Of a stretch of 64,000 nucleotides of DNA, positions 8,177 to 17,087 are shown in pieces (position 1 is the first letter of the stretch; each line of letters opens with the position of its first letter). Under the pieces are notes generated by a model. It saw nothing but the letters and a program-made list of their open reading frames with translations. It made no database searches and was not told where the DNA came from. Location: positions 59,547 to 123,546 of the forward strand of contig ONAJ01000015.1 of assembly GCA_900315775.1 (NCBI GenBank), read 5' to 3'. The position numbers were made by a program, and so were the translations under genes. The DNA comes from an uncultured Prevotella sp. (GTDB lineage: Bacteria > Bacteroidota > Bacteroidia > Bacteroidales > Bacteroidaceae).

Positions 8177-10610
8177 ATTTTCTCAGGTACTTCTTACCAT
8201 TCACGATAACTATGCCTTTATAATCAGCACCTACCTTCTGACCTGCGAGGTTATAACGTACACCGTTCTCTACCTTTGTAGATACAGCCTTGATGCCGTC
8301 TGTTTCTTCGCCTTCTTCATCGTCATAGTTAATGACAAAGCCCTTTGCCAAAGCTGCAGTAGACTGCAGGTAAGCATGATCTCTAGGAACTGTTTCACCA
8401 TTAGCCTGATAGAATCCTACACCATTATCACCGCCAGAAAGTACATAGTTGTAAATATCAATTTCTGGATTTGGTTGATATGCGACTGCAGTACCTTCAC
8501 CACGCTTCATTGCATTTTCTATTGGAGAAGCTGATGCCTTGTGAGGAACATAGAATGTAGTTGTAGCATCCAAATCACTCATTGCACGAATAAGCATACC
8601 CTCACCGGCTGGAACCTCATCCATCTTTGTGAAAGTAATTGTCTTACCAGATATTGAAGCCTTGTAAGCCTTAATACCTGTTACTTCTGAGAAGTCAAGG
8701 TTGTAGTTGCTTGCATAAGTTGCTAAACCAGCTGGTGTAACTGTTATAGCGTCTGCCTCTGTGAATTCCACCTTGTATATACGAAGCATAGCAGCACCTA
8801 CGTTATCTCCACTTCTTGAATATGGATCATTTGCATTAGGAATGTATCCTGTTATAGCAACGTCGCCAGCTGGTACGAAGAATGCTTCAGTAGTTTTATG
8901 AGTGGTACTTGCTGAACCCTCTACTGACATCATTTCATTTACCTTAACATAACGATAAGGGCGTTTATCGGAGTTATCTTTGGGTTCGTCTTTTCCACCT
9001 GTGTTAGAATAGGTTACTTTTACATAACCAGGAACTGTTGTATGGAATTGAATTTTATCACCTTGAAGCATCTTTCCATTACCATCATTACGGAATGGAT
9101 ATTGGGCTATTACTTTCAACTGCTGAGCATCACCTGCAAAACCTGCAATCGTATAGTCATTATATATTTCAACATTCTTTAATACAAATTCATCTGTGTT
9201 CTTTGGTGTTGTGCCATCTGTAAGTTGTACGGAGGCAGAAGTCAGTTCTTCCCAATCCCATTCGGTTGAACCTGTAACATTCGTCTGAGAATATAACGTT
9301 TTAATAGTATATTCAAATGTGTTTGTGGTTGGAGTTAAGAACTTTGAAGGGTTTGTAGTTGTCAGTGTTGCTACTAATGTTGCTTCTCCCGCTGTGTTAG
9401 TATCTATAGAAGGAACATTTTCTGTGACTGACAGAATACCTTCTGTAGAGCCAGCCTTTACAGAATAAACCACGTTATAATCACTCGATCCTGGTGTGCC
9501 GCTTGTTGCAGCCACTTCAAATGTTGGCAATGTAAAAGAAGTTCCCTGCACCACATTTGCTTCTGTTACAACATCGTCACCAATCTTCCATGCACCTGTG
9601 AGGGTTGGAGTGGCAGGAGCGGCTGCATAAGAAAGTACTTCGATGCGGAACAAATGTAAACCTGACGAATTGCTGCTTGCCGCTTCTATAGAAGAAATAG
9701 TCTCTGTTGCATCTGGAATTGTATATTCGGCTATATTCAGCATTTTAGGATATAGCGTAGTCGCTATCGATGTGGGAGCAAACGCCACAGATGATCCATT
9801 TACTTTTAGTGAAAGTGCTTTTCCGTTTGAAGTATGTCCCCAATAGATACGAATGCGTCCGCGATCTGTACCATTGCTAGCCAGTTCAATAGGGGTTGCA
9901 AATGACAGAGTTGCTTTACCTGATGATGAAGTAGCATAATAGCCACCTGTGTATGAACTTGCCCATCCTATCCAGTTAGAAATATCGGACGCTACTGCAC
10001 TCATAGCTGAATAAGCAATAGTTGCAGCTCCCATCGGCGATGCAGCAAAATCATTTGCATAAACAGTTGTATAAGTAGGTACTGGTACATCTGTCCACTT
10101 AATTTCTTTAATAGTACATTTTGCGCTAAACGTGATAATCACATCACTAGTCCCTGCTTGCAAGCCATATATTGTTGGAGAGTCAAGAGAGCTGTTAAGA
10201 GTTGTTACAGTATAAGATACTGTCGTTCCACCATATATTGTAACGTCAGCTGTTTGGCTGCTTGAGCCATCCGTTTTTCCGTTGATTGCAGCAAAAGTTA
10301 TAGAAACTTTTCCTGTTGATGATGGAGCTTTGAAAGTAAAATAACGTTGATTATTAGAATTATCATATTGAGATTTACCATTCATCGATAAACCTCCATT
10401 ATTTTTTAATCTTTTACATCCATTAGAGTATGTGTACGTTAATACGGTAGCCTCATCATCTCCAGTAAATGTTGCATTTTTTCCTTTTGTGATAGAAGCA
10501 TCATCACTTGTGGAATTATTATCCGCAGTATTCCACGTAATAACTCCTCCCCGCGCCCCACTACATACGGTTAGTAGTAGCGTAAATAAAGTTAATAATT
10601 TTTGTTTCAT
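8175..10610 (-). CDS. Large secreted cell-surface-type protein (811 residues)
   Basis: An N-terminal signal peptide (MKQKLLTLFTLLLTVCSGARG) is followed by beta-rich, Thr/Ser/Gly-rich sequence with no recognisable catalytic motif. Residues ~620-740 contain the ITVTPAGLATYAS and GIKAYKASISGKTITF segments often seen near the end of Prevotella secreted proteins. The C-terminus (VRYNLAGQKV, KGIVIVNGKKYLRK) is a sorting-type tail also present in the 1366-residue neighbour, suggesting export and surface attachment, perhaps by T9SS. It is followed by the 62-residue peptide gene. No TAnnTTTG promoter was found directly upstream. It may be an adhesin or carbohydrate-binding protein, but this is not determined. 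Confidence 0.8.
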   Translation of the reverse strand: MKQKLLTLFTLLLTVCSGARGGVITWNTADNNSTSDDASITKGKNATFTGDDEATVLTYTYSNGCKRLKNNGGLSMNGKSQYDNSNNQRYFTFKAPSSTGKVSITFAAINGKTDGSSSQTADVTIYGGTTVSYTVTTLNSSLDSPTIYGLQAGTSDVIITFSAKCTIKEIKWTDVPVPTYTTVYANDFAASPMGAATIAYSAMSAVASDISNWIGWASSYTGGYYATSSSGKATLSFATPIELASNGTDRGRIRIYWGHTSNGKALSLKVNGSSVAFAPTSIATTLYPKMLNIAEYTIPDATETISSIEAASSNSSGLHLFRIEVLSYAAAPATPTLTGAWKIGDDVVTEANVVQGTSFTLPTFEVAATSGTPGSSDYNVVYSVKAGSTEGILSVTENVPSIDTNTAGEATLVATLTTTNPSKFLTPTTNTFEYTIKTLYSQTNVTGSTEWDWEELTSASVQLTDGTTPKNTDEFVLKNVEIYNDYTIAGFAGDAQQLKVIAQYPFRNDGNGKMLQGDKIQFHTTVPGYVKVTYSNTGGKDEPKDNSDKRPYRYVKVNEMMSVEGSASTTHKTTEAFFVPAGDVAITGYIPNANDPYSRSGDNVGAAMLRIYKVEFTEADAITVTPAGLATYASNYNLDFSEVTGIKAYKASISGKTITFTKMDEVPAGEGMLIRAMSDLDATTTFYVPHKASASPIENAMKRGEGTAVAYQPNPEIDIYNYVLSGGDNGVGFYQANGETVPRDHAYLQSTAALAKGFVINYDDEEGEETDGIKAVSTKVENGVRYNLAGQKVGADYKGIVIVNGKKYLRK

Positions 10611-10713
10611 AATTTTGTTGATTTGAATTAGTTTGTTAGATATTTGTTAGTTAATTATTTTATGTTATATCATTTTCTCGTTGGCATCGCTGCCTTATAT
10701 ATATAGGTATATG

Positions 10714-11124
10714 CTGCACTCCCTACGCTCCCTGCATCGAGAGTTTCGTATTTTCCTGTTGTTCAGGATATTGCATCGTTGCAACCCAGTGCGCCATCCT
10801 ACACCGACCATACACCTACCCCACACCTAGGGTTTTGTTCCAGATTCTGTTTTCCCTTTTGGGACTTTTTGTCCGGATGCTCCAGACTATGTGTCCGGCT
10901 ACTCCGTGGTAATTGTCCGACTGCTCCGTGGTTACTGTCCGACTACTCCGTGGTTTGTGTCCGACTGCTTCGTGGTGAATTCAAAGTGTTGGATTTCACT
11001 TTACCACTTGGTGTAGCTTCGGTGTGGCTTCGATGTAGGGTCTAACCCCTTTGTCGCCATCTGCCAACACCCTGAGCTATAAACACTTACACCCTTTTAG
11101 GTGCTATCGGTGTAGGGAGTGCAG
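10714..11124. repeat. Repeat-rich non-coding interval bounded by 13-bp inverted repeats
   Basis: CTGCACTCCCTAC at 10714-10726 is the exact reverse complement of GTAGGGAGTGCAG at 11112-11124. Between them lie several CTACACC/GGTGTAG-type inverted motifs and the 22-bp array at 10871-10980. Nothing here looks coding. A MITE-like element or a large structured RNA are both possible. It fills most of the 587-nt gap between the 811-residue gene and the 58-residue peptide gene. Confidence 0.55.
10871..10980. repeat. 22-bp-period tandem repeat array (five units)
   Basis: Units start with GTCCG at 10871, 10893, 10915, 10937 and 10959. Four of the five carry CTCCGTGGT or CTTCGTGGT after the start, and the first is divergent. 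The period equals that of the array at 7629-7716, and that array read on the other strand shares a GCTC(T)CGTGG(C/T)TA core. There are no spacers, so it is not CRISPR. Confidence 0.85.
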
Positions 11125-11149
11125 GTATTTTTGTCTCAATAAGTAGTAT

Positions 11150-11188
11150 CTAACCCCCACGGAGGACCTTCATCCCCCGTGAGGCTAG
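11150..11188 (-). terminator. Hairpin downstream of the 58-residue peptide gene
   Basis: An imperfect stem joins CTAACCCCCACGG (11150-11162) and the CCCCCGTG...CTAG segment ending at 11188. It lies 10 nt past the stop of the minus-strand peptide gene. There is no clear U run, so termination is only plausible. Confidence 0.35.
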
Positions 11189-11197
11189 ATTAGTCAT

Positions 11198-11374
11198 TTA
11201 TTCTTCCTCGTCGCCCCAGAGGTTTGGAGAAGAAGGAGTATCGTTTTCAATTTCAAAATCTTTACCACGCGGAGCAACGTTTACTCCGCCACCGCCGATA
11301 CCTGTTGTAGCAGGATTCATTAACTGCAACTCTATACTATGCGTCTCTGTATTTGGTTCAATATACTTTTTCAT
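11198..11374 (-). CDS. Small acidic peptide of 58 residues, paralogue of the 7913-8101 product
   Basis: Unknown function. It reads MKKYIEPNTETHSIELQLM, then a Gly/Val/Pro-rich middle (GIGGGGVNVAPRG), then ends NLWGDEEE. It begins 4 nt after the stop of the 1366-residue secreted protein, so the two are almost certainly co-transcribed. The N- and C-terminal blocks match the 62-residue peptide at 7913-8101 while the middle differs in sequence and length. There is no signal peptide. It is too short for common gene callers but supported by the paralogue, its position and an ATG start. Confidence 0.7.
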   Translation of the reverse strand: MKKYIEPNTETHSIELQLMNPATTGIGGGGVNVAPRGKDFEIENDTPSSPNLWGDEEE

Positions 11375-11378
11375 TGCT

Positions 11379-14300
11379 TTATTTTCTAATTACTTTTTTA
11401 CCATTTTCAATAACTACTCCCTTAACGTTAATCTCGTTCTTCTTTCCAATGTACTTACCATCAAGGCTATATACACGGCATTCATCCGGATTCTCACCAT
11501 TAATAAGTTCGATATGTGTTACCTCAGAACCACCGAAGTCTGTACCGAATATCTTTGCTTCGCCACTGCCTTTGTCTTCTGAGTTTATCATGTAAGCACG
11601 ACGAGGATAAACACCATAAGCATCAGAGCCTGTATAGTAGAACCACTTATTGCTTGCACCAAGCGCCCACATATTTGCCTCAGCTGCTTCTGCGGCAGTC
11701 ATGCTCTTATATGTACCAACGAATGTCCAGTTGCCATATTCACCGCTCTCCGTGTCGTTAGCAGGAGTAGCTTTGACAACAGTCTCAGCATTGATGCTTC
11801 CGTTAACTGAATTTGATGCGAGTACAAGATATGGAGTGTTAGCTTCAAGATCCTGTGAGCCAAGCTCTGCAAACTGAAGAGCAGAACCATTAACACCAGA
11901 GAATGTATAAGCAGTATTTCCTGCAGGCAGTGTATATGCATATGGCTCATACCATGTATATGCGCCTTCATCTGCAGTGAGAGTTCTGTCGTTAGTTACC
12001 TTGTCAGCAATGACATCGTGTTCCAGATTCAACTCTTCACCACTGGTCAGCTTAATCTCCTCTGCAACATAATCACCATCTTCATTCTCCACGATGATAT
12101 TTGACTTGTCTGCAGGTGATGTACAGTAGTTGTCGTAGGTTGCAGGAGTTGCGTAGTTTACAACAATCTTTGTTATGATATTTGCTCCAGAAGCAGGATT
12201 AATATATCCTGTTTTGTAACTTTCGGAAGATAAATCAATAACATTGTTCGTTGGTGTTGCAACGGCAGAGCCTTTCAATGTCGTTCCGAATGAGAAATAA
12301 TTATCTCTAGAACCTGTAACTACAATGGTCGTGATATTATCTGGACATGTAGGTAACTTGATACCAGAATCTTGACTCGTATTAATTTGATAACCACTAT
12401 TGTCATATGCTCTAACCACCCATTCACTTTCATCAGAAGCAATAATGTTTTTATCCTTGCCATATCCACTTGGAGCACCATCTACTGAATAATTAAGAGT
12501 ATATGAGCCTGAAGATGCAGCTGTCTTTTCTTTACCAAACACAGCATAATAATCTACATCTCCTGTCAGACCGTCAAACTCTGTTTCCGTAATCAGCGTA
12601 GAAGGAGCATCGTCCTGGGGTACGCTTATCTCTGCGTTAGTCCAGCCAAGGAAAGTATTTGCACCCATCGTTTCTACTTCTGGAGCGGTAACACCTGCAC
12701 CAGATGCCACCTCACGTACCTCAATGTCTTTTCCGAGGACTTTGAAGGTTACAGTATGACGAGCATTTACGGTAATCATGTACGAAGCGGGATCAGATGC
12801 CAGATAAGGAGTTGTCACACCAGCATCAACAACATCGCCTGCAGCAGCTGATACATTAACAATTGCACTACCTGTAGAACCTTTCAGTACAAGTGCTCCG
12901 GTTGTTGTGTCGAAACTTGTAAAGATATCATCGCTTCCATCCTCAATAGACCATGTCAGTGTGGTATGTGCGCCATTAACATCCTGACCAGTGAACGCTG
13001 TCAGAGCAGGAGTTTCTTCGTCAAGTTGAATATCCTCATTGTCAAAGGTCAGCACCTGTGCGGTAGGAGCATTGTGAGTCTTCACAAACTGACGCTCGTC
13101 GTAGAGGTTGATTCGAGGAGTTTCACCATTATACAAACTTATATAACCAGTAAAATTACCTTTCTCTTTATCGTTAACAGAAGCGGCACTATTTGGAGAA
13201 TACATTGTTATTGTTGCTTCAACTTCTTCAATCTTACTTCCATCCCTAAGGGTAGTGGTTGTACTTGGTTTGTCTATTGTAACAGCATTGATGGTTACGA
13301 GCTGACCGTCAAGAGCCGCAGCATCCGCTTTGACCTCTGCAACTGTTTTAGTTAAAGCTGCAGGGATAACACCGTCATCAGTAACAGTAGCATCGGAAAG
13401 GTCGATTGTCTTAATTTCGTCAATCTGGTTAGGAGCAGAGATAGTACCACTAACAGCGCCGTTAATCTTCTTACCCGCTGTAAGACTGCTTCCACAAGAA
13501 GCGTAGATAGCACCTGAAGCATCCTGAATATACGCATGAGTACCACTTACATATGTAACTACAGCATCCGTAAGGTCTGCAGCAAATGCTTTAGCAGGAC
13601 TTTGTGCAGCATTGTAGAGTGCCTTTAATCCTGCGATTGTGGTAGTGTTCTTAACAACAACATCGTAAGTTTTAGAAGCTGCCTTGTTGACACCAAGTTC
13701 TGCTGCAACGCTTGCTGTAATGGTAGCATTACCAATACCCACTGCCGTCACTTCACCAGCGCTTGATACTGTAGCCACGCTCACATCGCTTGAAGAATAA
13801 GTAATAGGCTTATCTACTCCAGTTACAGAAGCAGCATTTGTATAGGTTGTTGTTCCGTCAAGATAAAGGGTCTTTGACGCAGTGCTATTGAAAGCAACCA
13901 CAGGAGTTATCACCGCCTGAGTTGGGTTGGAGTTGTAAGCGCTAAGTACAGGAATATATAGTCTCAAGGCTGTATTTGAATTGCCTGCAAAATTTGCTGC
14001 AGCAAGATAATATACCTGCCACTTATTTGTACTACCTGCATAGAATCTTAATGAACCTACATATCCAGAGGATTTAGTAGTATTATTTCTTAAAGTAAAT
14101 AGATTTGTCTCCGAAGTATTAACAACAAACTTCCACAATCCATTTGTCAAGGTGTTTGAGGCGTAGGATTTAATGTTTGCATAATTTGTGCTTTCCGAAG
14201 GAGTATCGAATCCCATAGGACGATTATTTCCTGATGCAATTACGTTATAACCATCAGTATTATCGCCACTGAGATTCCATACCATATCATCACTTGGTGT

Positions 14301-15479
14301 AATTAATCCATTTGTTTCTGTTGGAGCAGTAGCATAGGTAATATTATCATCATTGTATTTGAACACTTTACTATTCGTATTATCTACAAATATCATGGAG
14401 CCTGCAGAGGTAGCTTCGCTAAGTTCTGTTACCCTCTTATATTTTGTATCATCTATTCCCTCTAATGTATAAACAGCATGCAGAGTGATGTTGCCTTCTG
14501 GATAGTATTTAGCGCCCGGCAAATATAGTGTAGGACGAGTACTGGTATTAGCCGTTGCTGCCGTAGCCCAACCAGCAAAAGTCCAACCCTCAAGATCAAT
14601 TGTTGCAGCAGGAAGTACGACGCCTGCACCACCTGAAGCTTCTGTCAAGTTTGTAGTAGCACAAATACCAGCCTCATCGTTAAATGTTACCATATAGGTC
14701 GGTATCGCTTCGAAATTAATTGTTACAGTTGTATTAGCAGAAGGAGTTACCGTAAACAGATTACCATTTTGTGATACCGTTGCAGAGTTAGCCGGAGAAA
14801 CTGTATATGCGGGATCTGCATAACGATAGCCTGAGTTTGGAGATGCTGTTATCGTAGATCCATCTAACGAAACCGTTCCATAGCTATTGTTATTAGACTG
14901 GGCGGTTATCTCATATGCTACAGCTTCAGCTCTATAGAATTTTGCTTCTTTAAATTCTACAAACTTGTTACTGCTTTCACTGACTGTTACATTAAACACA
15001 AATTTGTAGTAAGCACCACTTGCCCAATTTGTCGCTGGAGAAGTTGGTGTAAAGGTTATAGTACTATTTGCAGTAAAACTCTTTGTGACTTCATCAATTA
15101 CAGAAGAAAAATTGGCATCACTTGCAACTATAAGTTTTAAAGAATTCACAGTAATACTACTGGCAGCACCTACTGTTAATTCAACCTTTGTAACTGCAGA
15201 GTTCATCGCAGTTTTTGAATATACGGCTCTGTCAGTTTTTGTTATGGATTTTCCACCTATGCGCCAAGGAGTGAGAGTGGAGTTTCCTTCTACATTCCAC
15301 GTATAATCACCAACTTCTATATCGCAATTCCCAGAATAGGAATTATTACTTCCTGTGCCCGTTTTAGCAGTAGCTGTTAAAGTGTAGAATATCTCGTCCG
15401 CACCCCACGCATTACCAACATTCCCTACCAGCAGGGCGACCAGTAGGAGCATCCTAGTTAACACATTTAGTTTTTTCAT
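11379..15479 (-). CDS. Giant secreted multidomain protein (1366 residues) with BIG2 and InlB-type repeats
   Basis: Signal peptide at residues 1-27 (LLLVALLVGNVGNAWG). Residues ~265-340 and ~915-985 are InlB/Listeria-Bacteroides-type repeats (VTFNDEAG...TFAGWATA...LHAVYT, and VTFKVLG...FLGWTN...YYAVFG). Residues ~545-625 are a BIG2 Ig-like domain (ITYSSSDVSVATVSSAGEVT). Residues ~630-800 resemble the OB-fold modules found in Bacteroidetes surface proteins (AYIQDASGAIYAS). The C-terminus (CRVYSLDGKYIG, KGVVIENGKKVIRK) is related to that of the 811-residue protein. Likely exported and surface-attached, with an adhesive or structural role. No catalytic motif was recognised. The peptide gene at 11198 follows at once. 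Confidence 0.85.
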   Translation of the reverse strand: MKKLNVLTRMLLLVALLVGNVGNAWGADEIFYTLTATAKTGTGSNNSYSGNCDIEVGDYTWNVEGNSTLTPWRIGGKSITKTDRAVYSKTAMNSAVTKVELTVGAASSITVNSLKLIVASDANFSSVIDEVTKSFTANSTITFTPTSPATNWASGAYYKFVFNVTVSESSNKFVEFKEAKFYRAEAVAYEITAQSNNNSYGTVSLDGSTITASPNSGYRYADPAYTVSPANSATVSQNGNLFTVTPSANTTVTINFEAIPTYMVTFNDEAGICATTNLTEASGGAGVVLPAATIDLEGWTFAGWATAATANTSTRPTLYLPGAKYYPEGNITLHAVYTLEGIDDTKYKRVTELSEATSAGSMIFVDNTNSKVFKYNDDNITYATAPTETNGLITPSDDMVWNLSGDNTDGYNVIASGNNRPMGFDTPSESTNYANIKSYASNTLTNGLWKFVVNTSETNLFTLRNNTTKSSGYVGSLRFYAGSTNKWQVYYLAAANFAGNSNTALRLYIPVLSAYNSNPTQAVITPVVAFNSTASKTLYLDGTTTYTNAASVTGVDKPITYSSSDVSVATVSSAGEVTAVGIGNATITASVAAELGVNKAASKTYDVVVKNTTTIAGLKALYNAAQSPAKAFAADLTDAVVTYVSGTHAYIQDASGAIYASCGSSLTAGKKINGAVSGTISAPNQIDEIKTIDLSDATVTDDGVIPAALTKTVAEVKADAAALDGQLVTINAVTIDKPSTTTTLRDGSKIEEVEATITMYSPNSAASVNDKEKGNFTGYISLYNGETPRINLYDERQFVKTHNAPTAQVLTFDNEDIQLDEETPALTAFTGQDVNGAHTTLTWSIEDGSDDIFTSFDTTTGALVLKGSTGSAIVNVSAAAGDVVDAGVTTPYLASDPASYMITVNARHTVTFKVLGKDIEVREVASGAGVTAPEVETMGANTFLGWTNAEISVPQDDAPSTLITETEFDGLTGDVDYYAVFGKEKTAASSGSYTLNYSVDGAPSGYGKDKNIIASDESEWVVRAYDNSGYQINTSQDSGIKLPTCPDNITTIVVTGSRDNYFSFGTTLKGSAVATPTNNVIDLSSESYKTGYINPASGANIITKIVVNYATPATYDNYCTSPADKSNIIVENEDGDYVAEEIKLTSGEELNLEHDVIADKVTNDRTLTADEGAYTWYEPYAYTLPAGNTAYTFSGVNGSALQFAELGSQDLEANTPYLVLASNSVNGSINAETVVKATPANDTESGEYGNWTFVGTYKSMTAAEAAEANMWALGASNKWFYYTGSDAYGVYPRRAYMINSEDKGSGEAKIFGTDFGGSEVTHIELINGENPDECRVYSLDGKYIGKKNEINVKGVVIENGKKVIRK

Positions 15480-15714
15480 AATTCTGTTTGTTTAATTGAA
15501 AATGTTATAATGTTATTTGTTTAATGCTTGTCCTTCAACGTAGATATTTTCACTCTTACCATTTTTTCTAAAACAGTAAGAGCAAGCCTGTGCTTATTCT
15601 TCTCGACTACGAAATCGATTATCATACTTCTTCTTCACCTCGCCCTCCGGTCCCAAGAAGACATAACTTACATTATTAAACTATATGTATAAGAAAACGT
15701 GGAACCTGTGATCC

Positions 15715-15848
15715 ATATCTCAAGTTAGAGGTCCTAGGAAAACCCACGAAAAAAGATATAGACACAACAAGCCCACGTCATACACGTGAACCATTGCTCA
15801 TCCATCTTGTTTTCGTTCGAAATTTCCTAGGTTTCTAACTTCAAGATA
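15715..15848. repeat. Large imperfect inverted repeat (134 bp overall)
   Basis: The left arm 15715-15741 (ATATCTCAAGTTAGAG...CCTAGGAAA) pairs with the right arm 15823-15848 (TTTCCTAGG...CTAACTTCAAGATA). Inner segments also pair, for example CGAAAAAAGAT with ATCTTGTTTTCG, and CACGT-CATA-CACGTG lies near the centre. It sits upstream of the 1366-residue gene. It could be a MITE-like element or a long leader hairpin. Confidence 0.55.
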
Positions 15849-16078
15849 GAAGCACAACGCTTCTTTATTTATACGGCTTTCGCCGCATTTTTCCCTCAAT
15901 GTCTGCCGTTATCTTAACGGCACTCGCCGCACAGTTTACACCACACGGCGCTGCAAAATTATTAAATAAAAATGAAACGAGCAAGCTTTATTGGAAAAAC
16001 TTGCTCTGTTGTGCCATTTATGAATAGCTAATGCTCTTATTTTTATTGTTCTGGGAATTATTTCCCTTGTAATATATT
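15849..16078. other. Non-coding interval with several short hairpins
   Basis: No gene seen. It contains CGGC-TTTC-GCCG followed by ATTTTT (about 15873-15892), the perfect stem TGCCGTTA-TCT-TAACGGCA (15904-15922) and the terminator at 15979-16007. Confidence 0.5.
15979..16007 (-). terminator. Terminator for the degenerate Bro-N gene
   Basis: GAGCAAG (15979-15985) pairs with CTTGCTC (16001-16007). On the minus strand it is followed by GTTTCATTTTTATTT, 70 nt past the stop of the gene at 16079. Confidence 0.6.
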
Positions 16079-16826
16079 CTAATCTTCTTGTTTTTTCTTT
16101 TCTGGCAACAAATAGTCACTTGCCTTGTCTTTGGTGATGACATTGCGCCCCAGTTTGCTTTCCAGTTGTTTGCGAGCTGCCTTAGCCACACTACCACCTT
16201 CTCTCGCCACCTGTGTCTGAGCGTTGAAGCCTTTAGGGTCACGTTCTTTCGAGATTTCTGTGGCTGATGCTTCCGCAAGGATATTGAGGGCAATCTCAAG
16301 ATTGGTCATATTATCTCGCAGGTTCTCTTTCTTCAGACCCTTATAGTGCTTATATTGCTTGGTGGTAAAGCCGCTCCATTCACGTGTGATGATATCCGTC
16401 AGCGAGGCATATTCCAACCCTTCTTTGACGCCTGTCCGTTTCCACTCGTCAGTCAGTTCCTTGCGCACCTCTATCGACTTGATGCGCTGGTTAATCCACG
16501 CATCACTATATCCCAAGCGCTTGTAGTCGGCTATGGCTTGATCGATGCTCAGTTCGGGGTCTTGCATTTGGTCGAGACGCTGACTAGCCACCTGTGCCAT
16601 CCACTGCTTGAAGGGTTCTGCCTTTTTAGAAGGGATTGACTGTATAATGCGGAAGATACCCTGTTGCGTTGCGCAATTTACCCTCTGTTTACCACCTGCT
16701 GTCTGAACGGAAAGGGGGGTGACAATTTGTCCCCACCCTTTGGCAAGTTCAGGGTCACGCTTCTTCATTTTTTTGATGGCGCACCTTGCGCTCCTCAAAT
16801 AGTTGTATAGCTTGTTTCTTAGTCAT
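16079..16826 (-). pseudogene. Bro-N / phage antirepressor-type gene with internal deletion and frameshift
   Basis: Two pieces of one family protein lie in different frames. From ATG 16824-16826 the sequence reads MTKKQAIQLFEERKVRH, the usual N-terminus of Bacteroidales Bro-N/DinD-like proteins, then a stop six codons later. The long second frame (to 16079, opening at TTG 16798) carries KKMKKRDPELAKGWGQIV, FRIIQSIPSKKAEPFKQW, RLGYSDAWINQRIKSIEV and a long C-terminal part. The ~35 residues that normally link the two (the W-x-x-x-x-x-W-Y-F-S core of the Bro-N domain) are missing. A deletion between the two pieces explains this. A shortened protein from an internal start is possible but would lack the DNA-binding domain. 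Confidence 0.75.
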
Positions 16827-16828
16827 CT

Positions 16829-17068
16829 TTAGCTGATATTAATTCTTGACAGGAATTTATAGGCGAAGGAGCCAAAAAGCTTCGCTCCTTGTTTGCGCTC
16901 TCTTTCGAACTCGCTGAGAGTTTGTGCAACATCTGTATCTGCGCTATTTTCTGCTCCCGCGAGTAGGGATGCAATGACATTTGTCGTACCGCCCGCTGCG
17001 CAGCCATGCTGTTCTCGCGGTGAAAATCGTTGATATACAAGCCTTCCACTGATAAACTTCTCTGCATT
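16829..17068 (-). pseudogene. Fragment of an unknown mobile-element protein
   Basis: Two overlapping minus frames are open here. The ATG-started 82-codon frame (16819-17067) has unremarkable composition. The frame from 17068 to TAA 16829-16831 reads more like a real protein: EKFISGRLVYQRFSPREQ, then GGTTNVIASLLAGAE, then LSEFERERKQ. It has no start codon, being preceded by a stop. I take this second frame as a truncated remnant. Its 3' part contains GCTTTTTGGCTCCTTCGCC, 19 bp identical to the active-site region of mntA 0.8 kb away, which suggests a recombination scar. The family was not recognised. Confidence 0.4.
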
Positions 17069-17087
17069 CTATTTATAAGATGTCATT

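Noticed and set aside
10871-10980. Possible CRISPR array
   Set aside because: Repeats are directly contiguous with no unique spacers and no cas genes are present.
10779-11045. 88-codon plus-strand ORF over the second 22-bp array
   Set aside because: It is an open frame produced by the repeat; composition is odd and no promoter or family feature is visible.
16819-17067. 82-codon ATG-started minus-strand ORF
   Set aside because: The overlapping frame without a start has far more protein-like sequence (YQRFSPREQ, GGTTNVIASLLAGAE), so the ATG frame is probably accidental.
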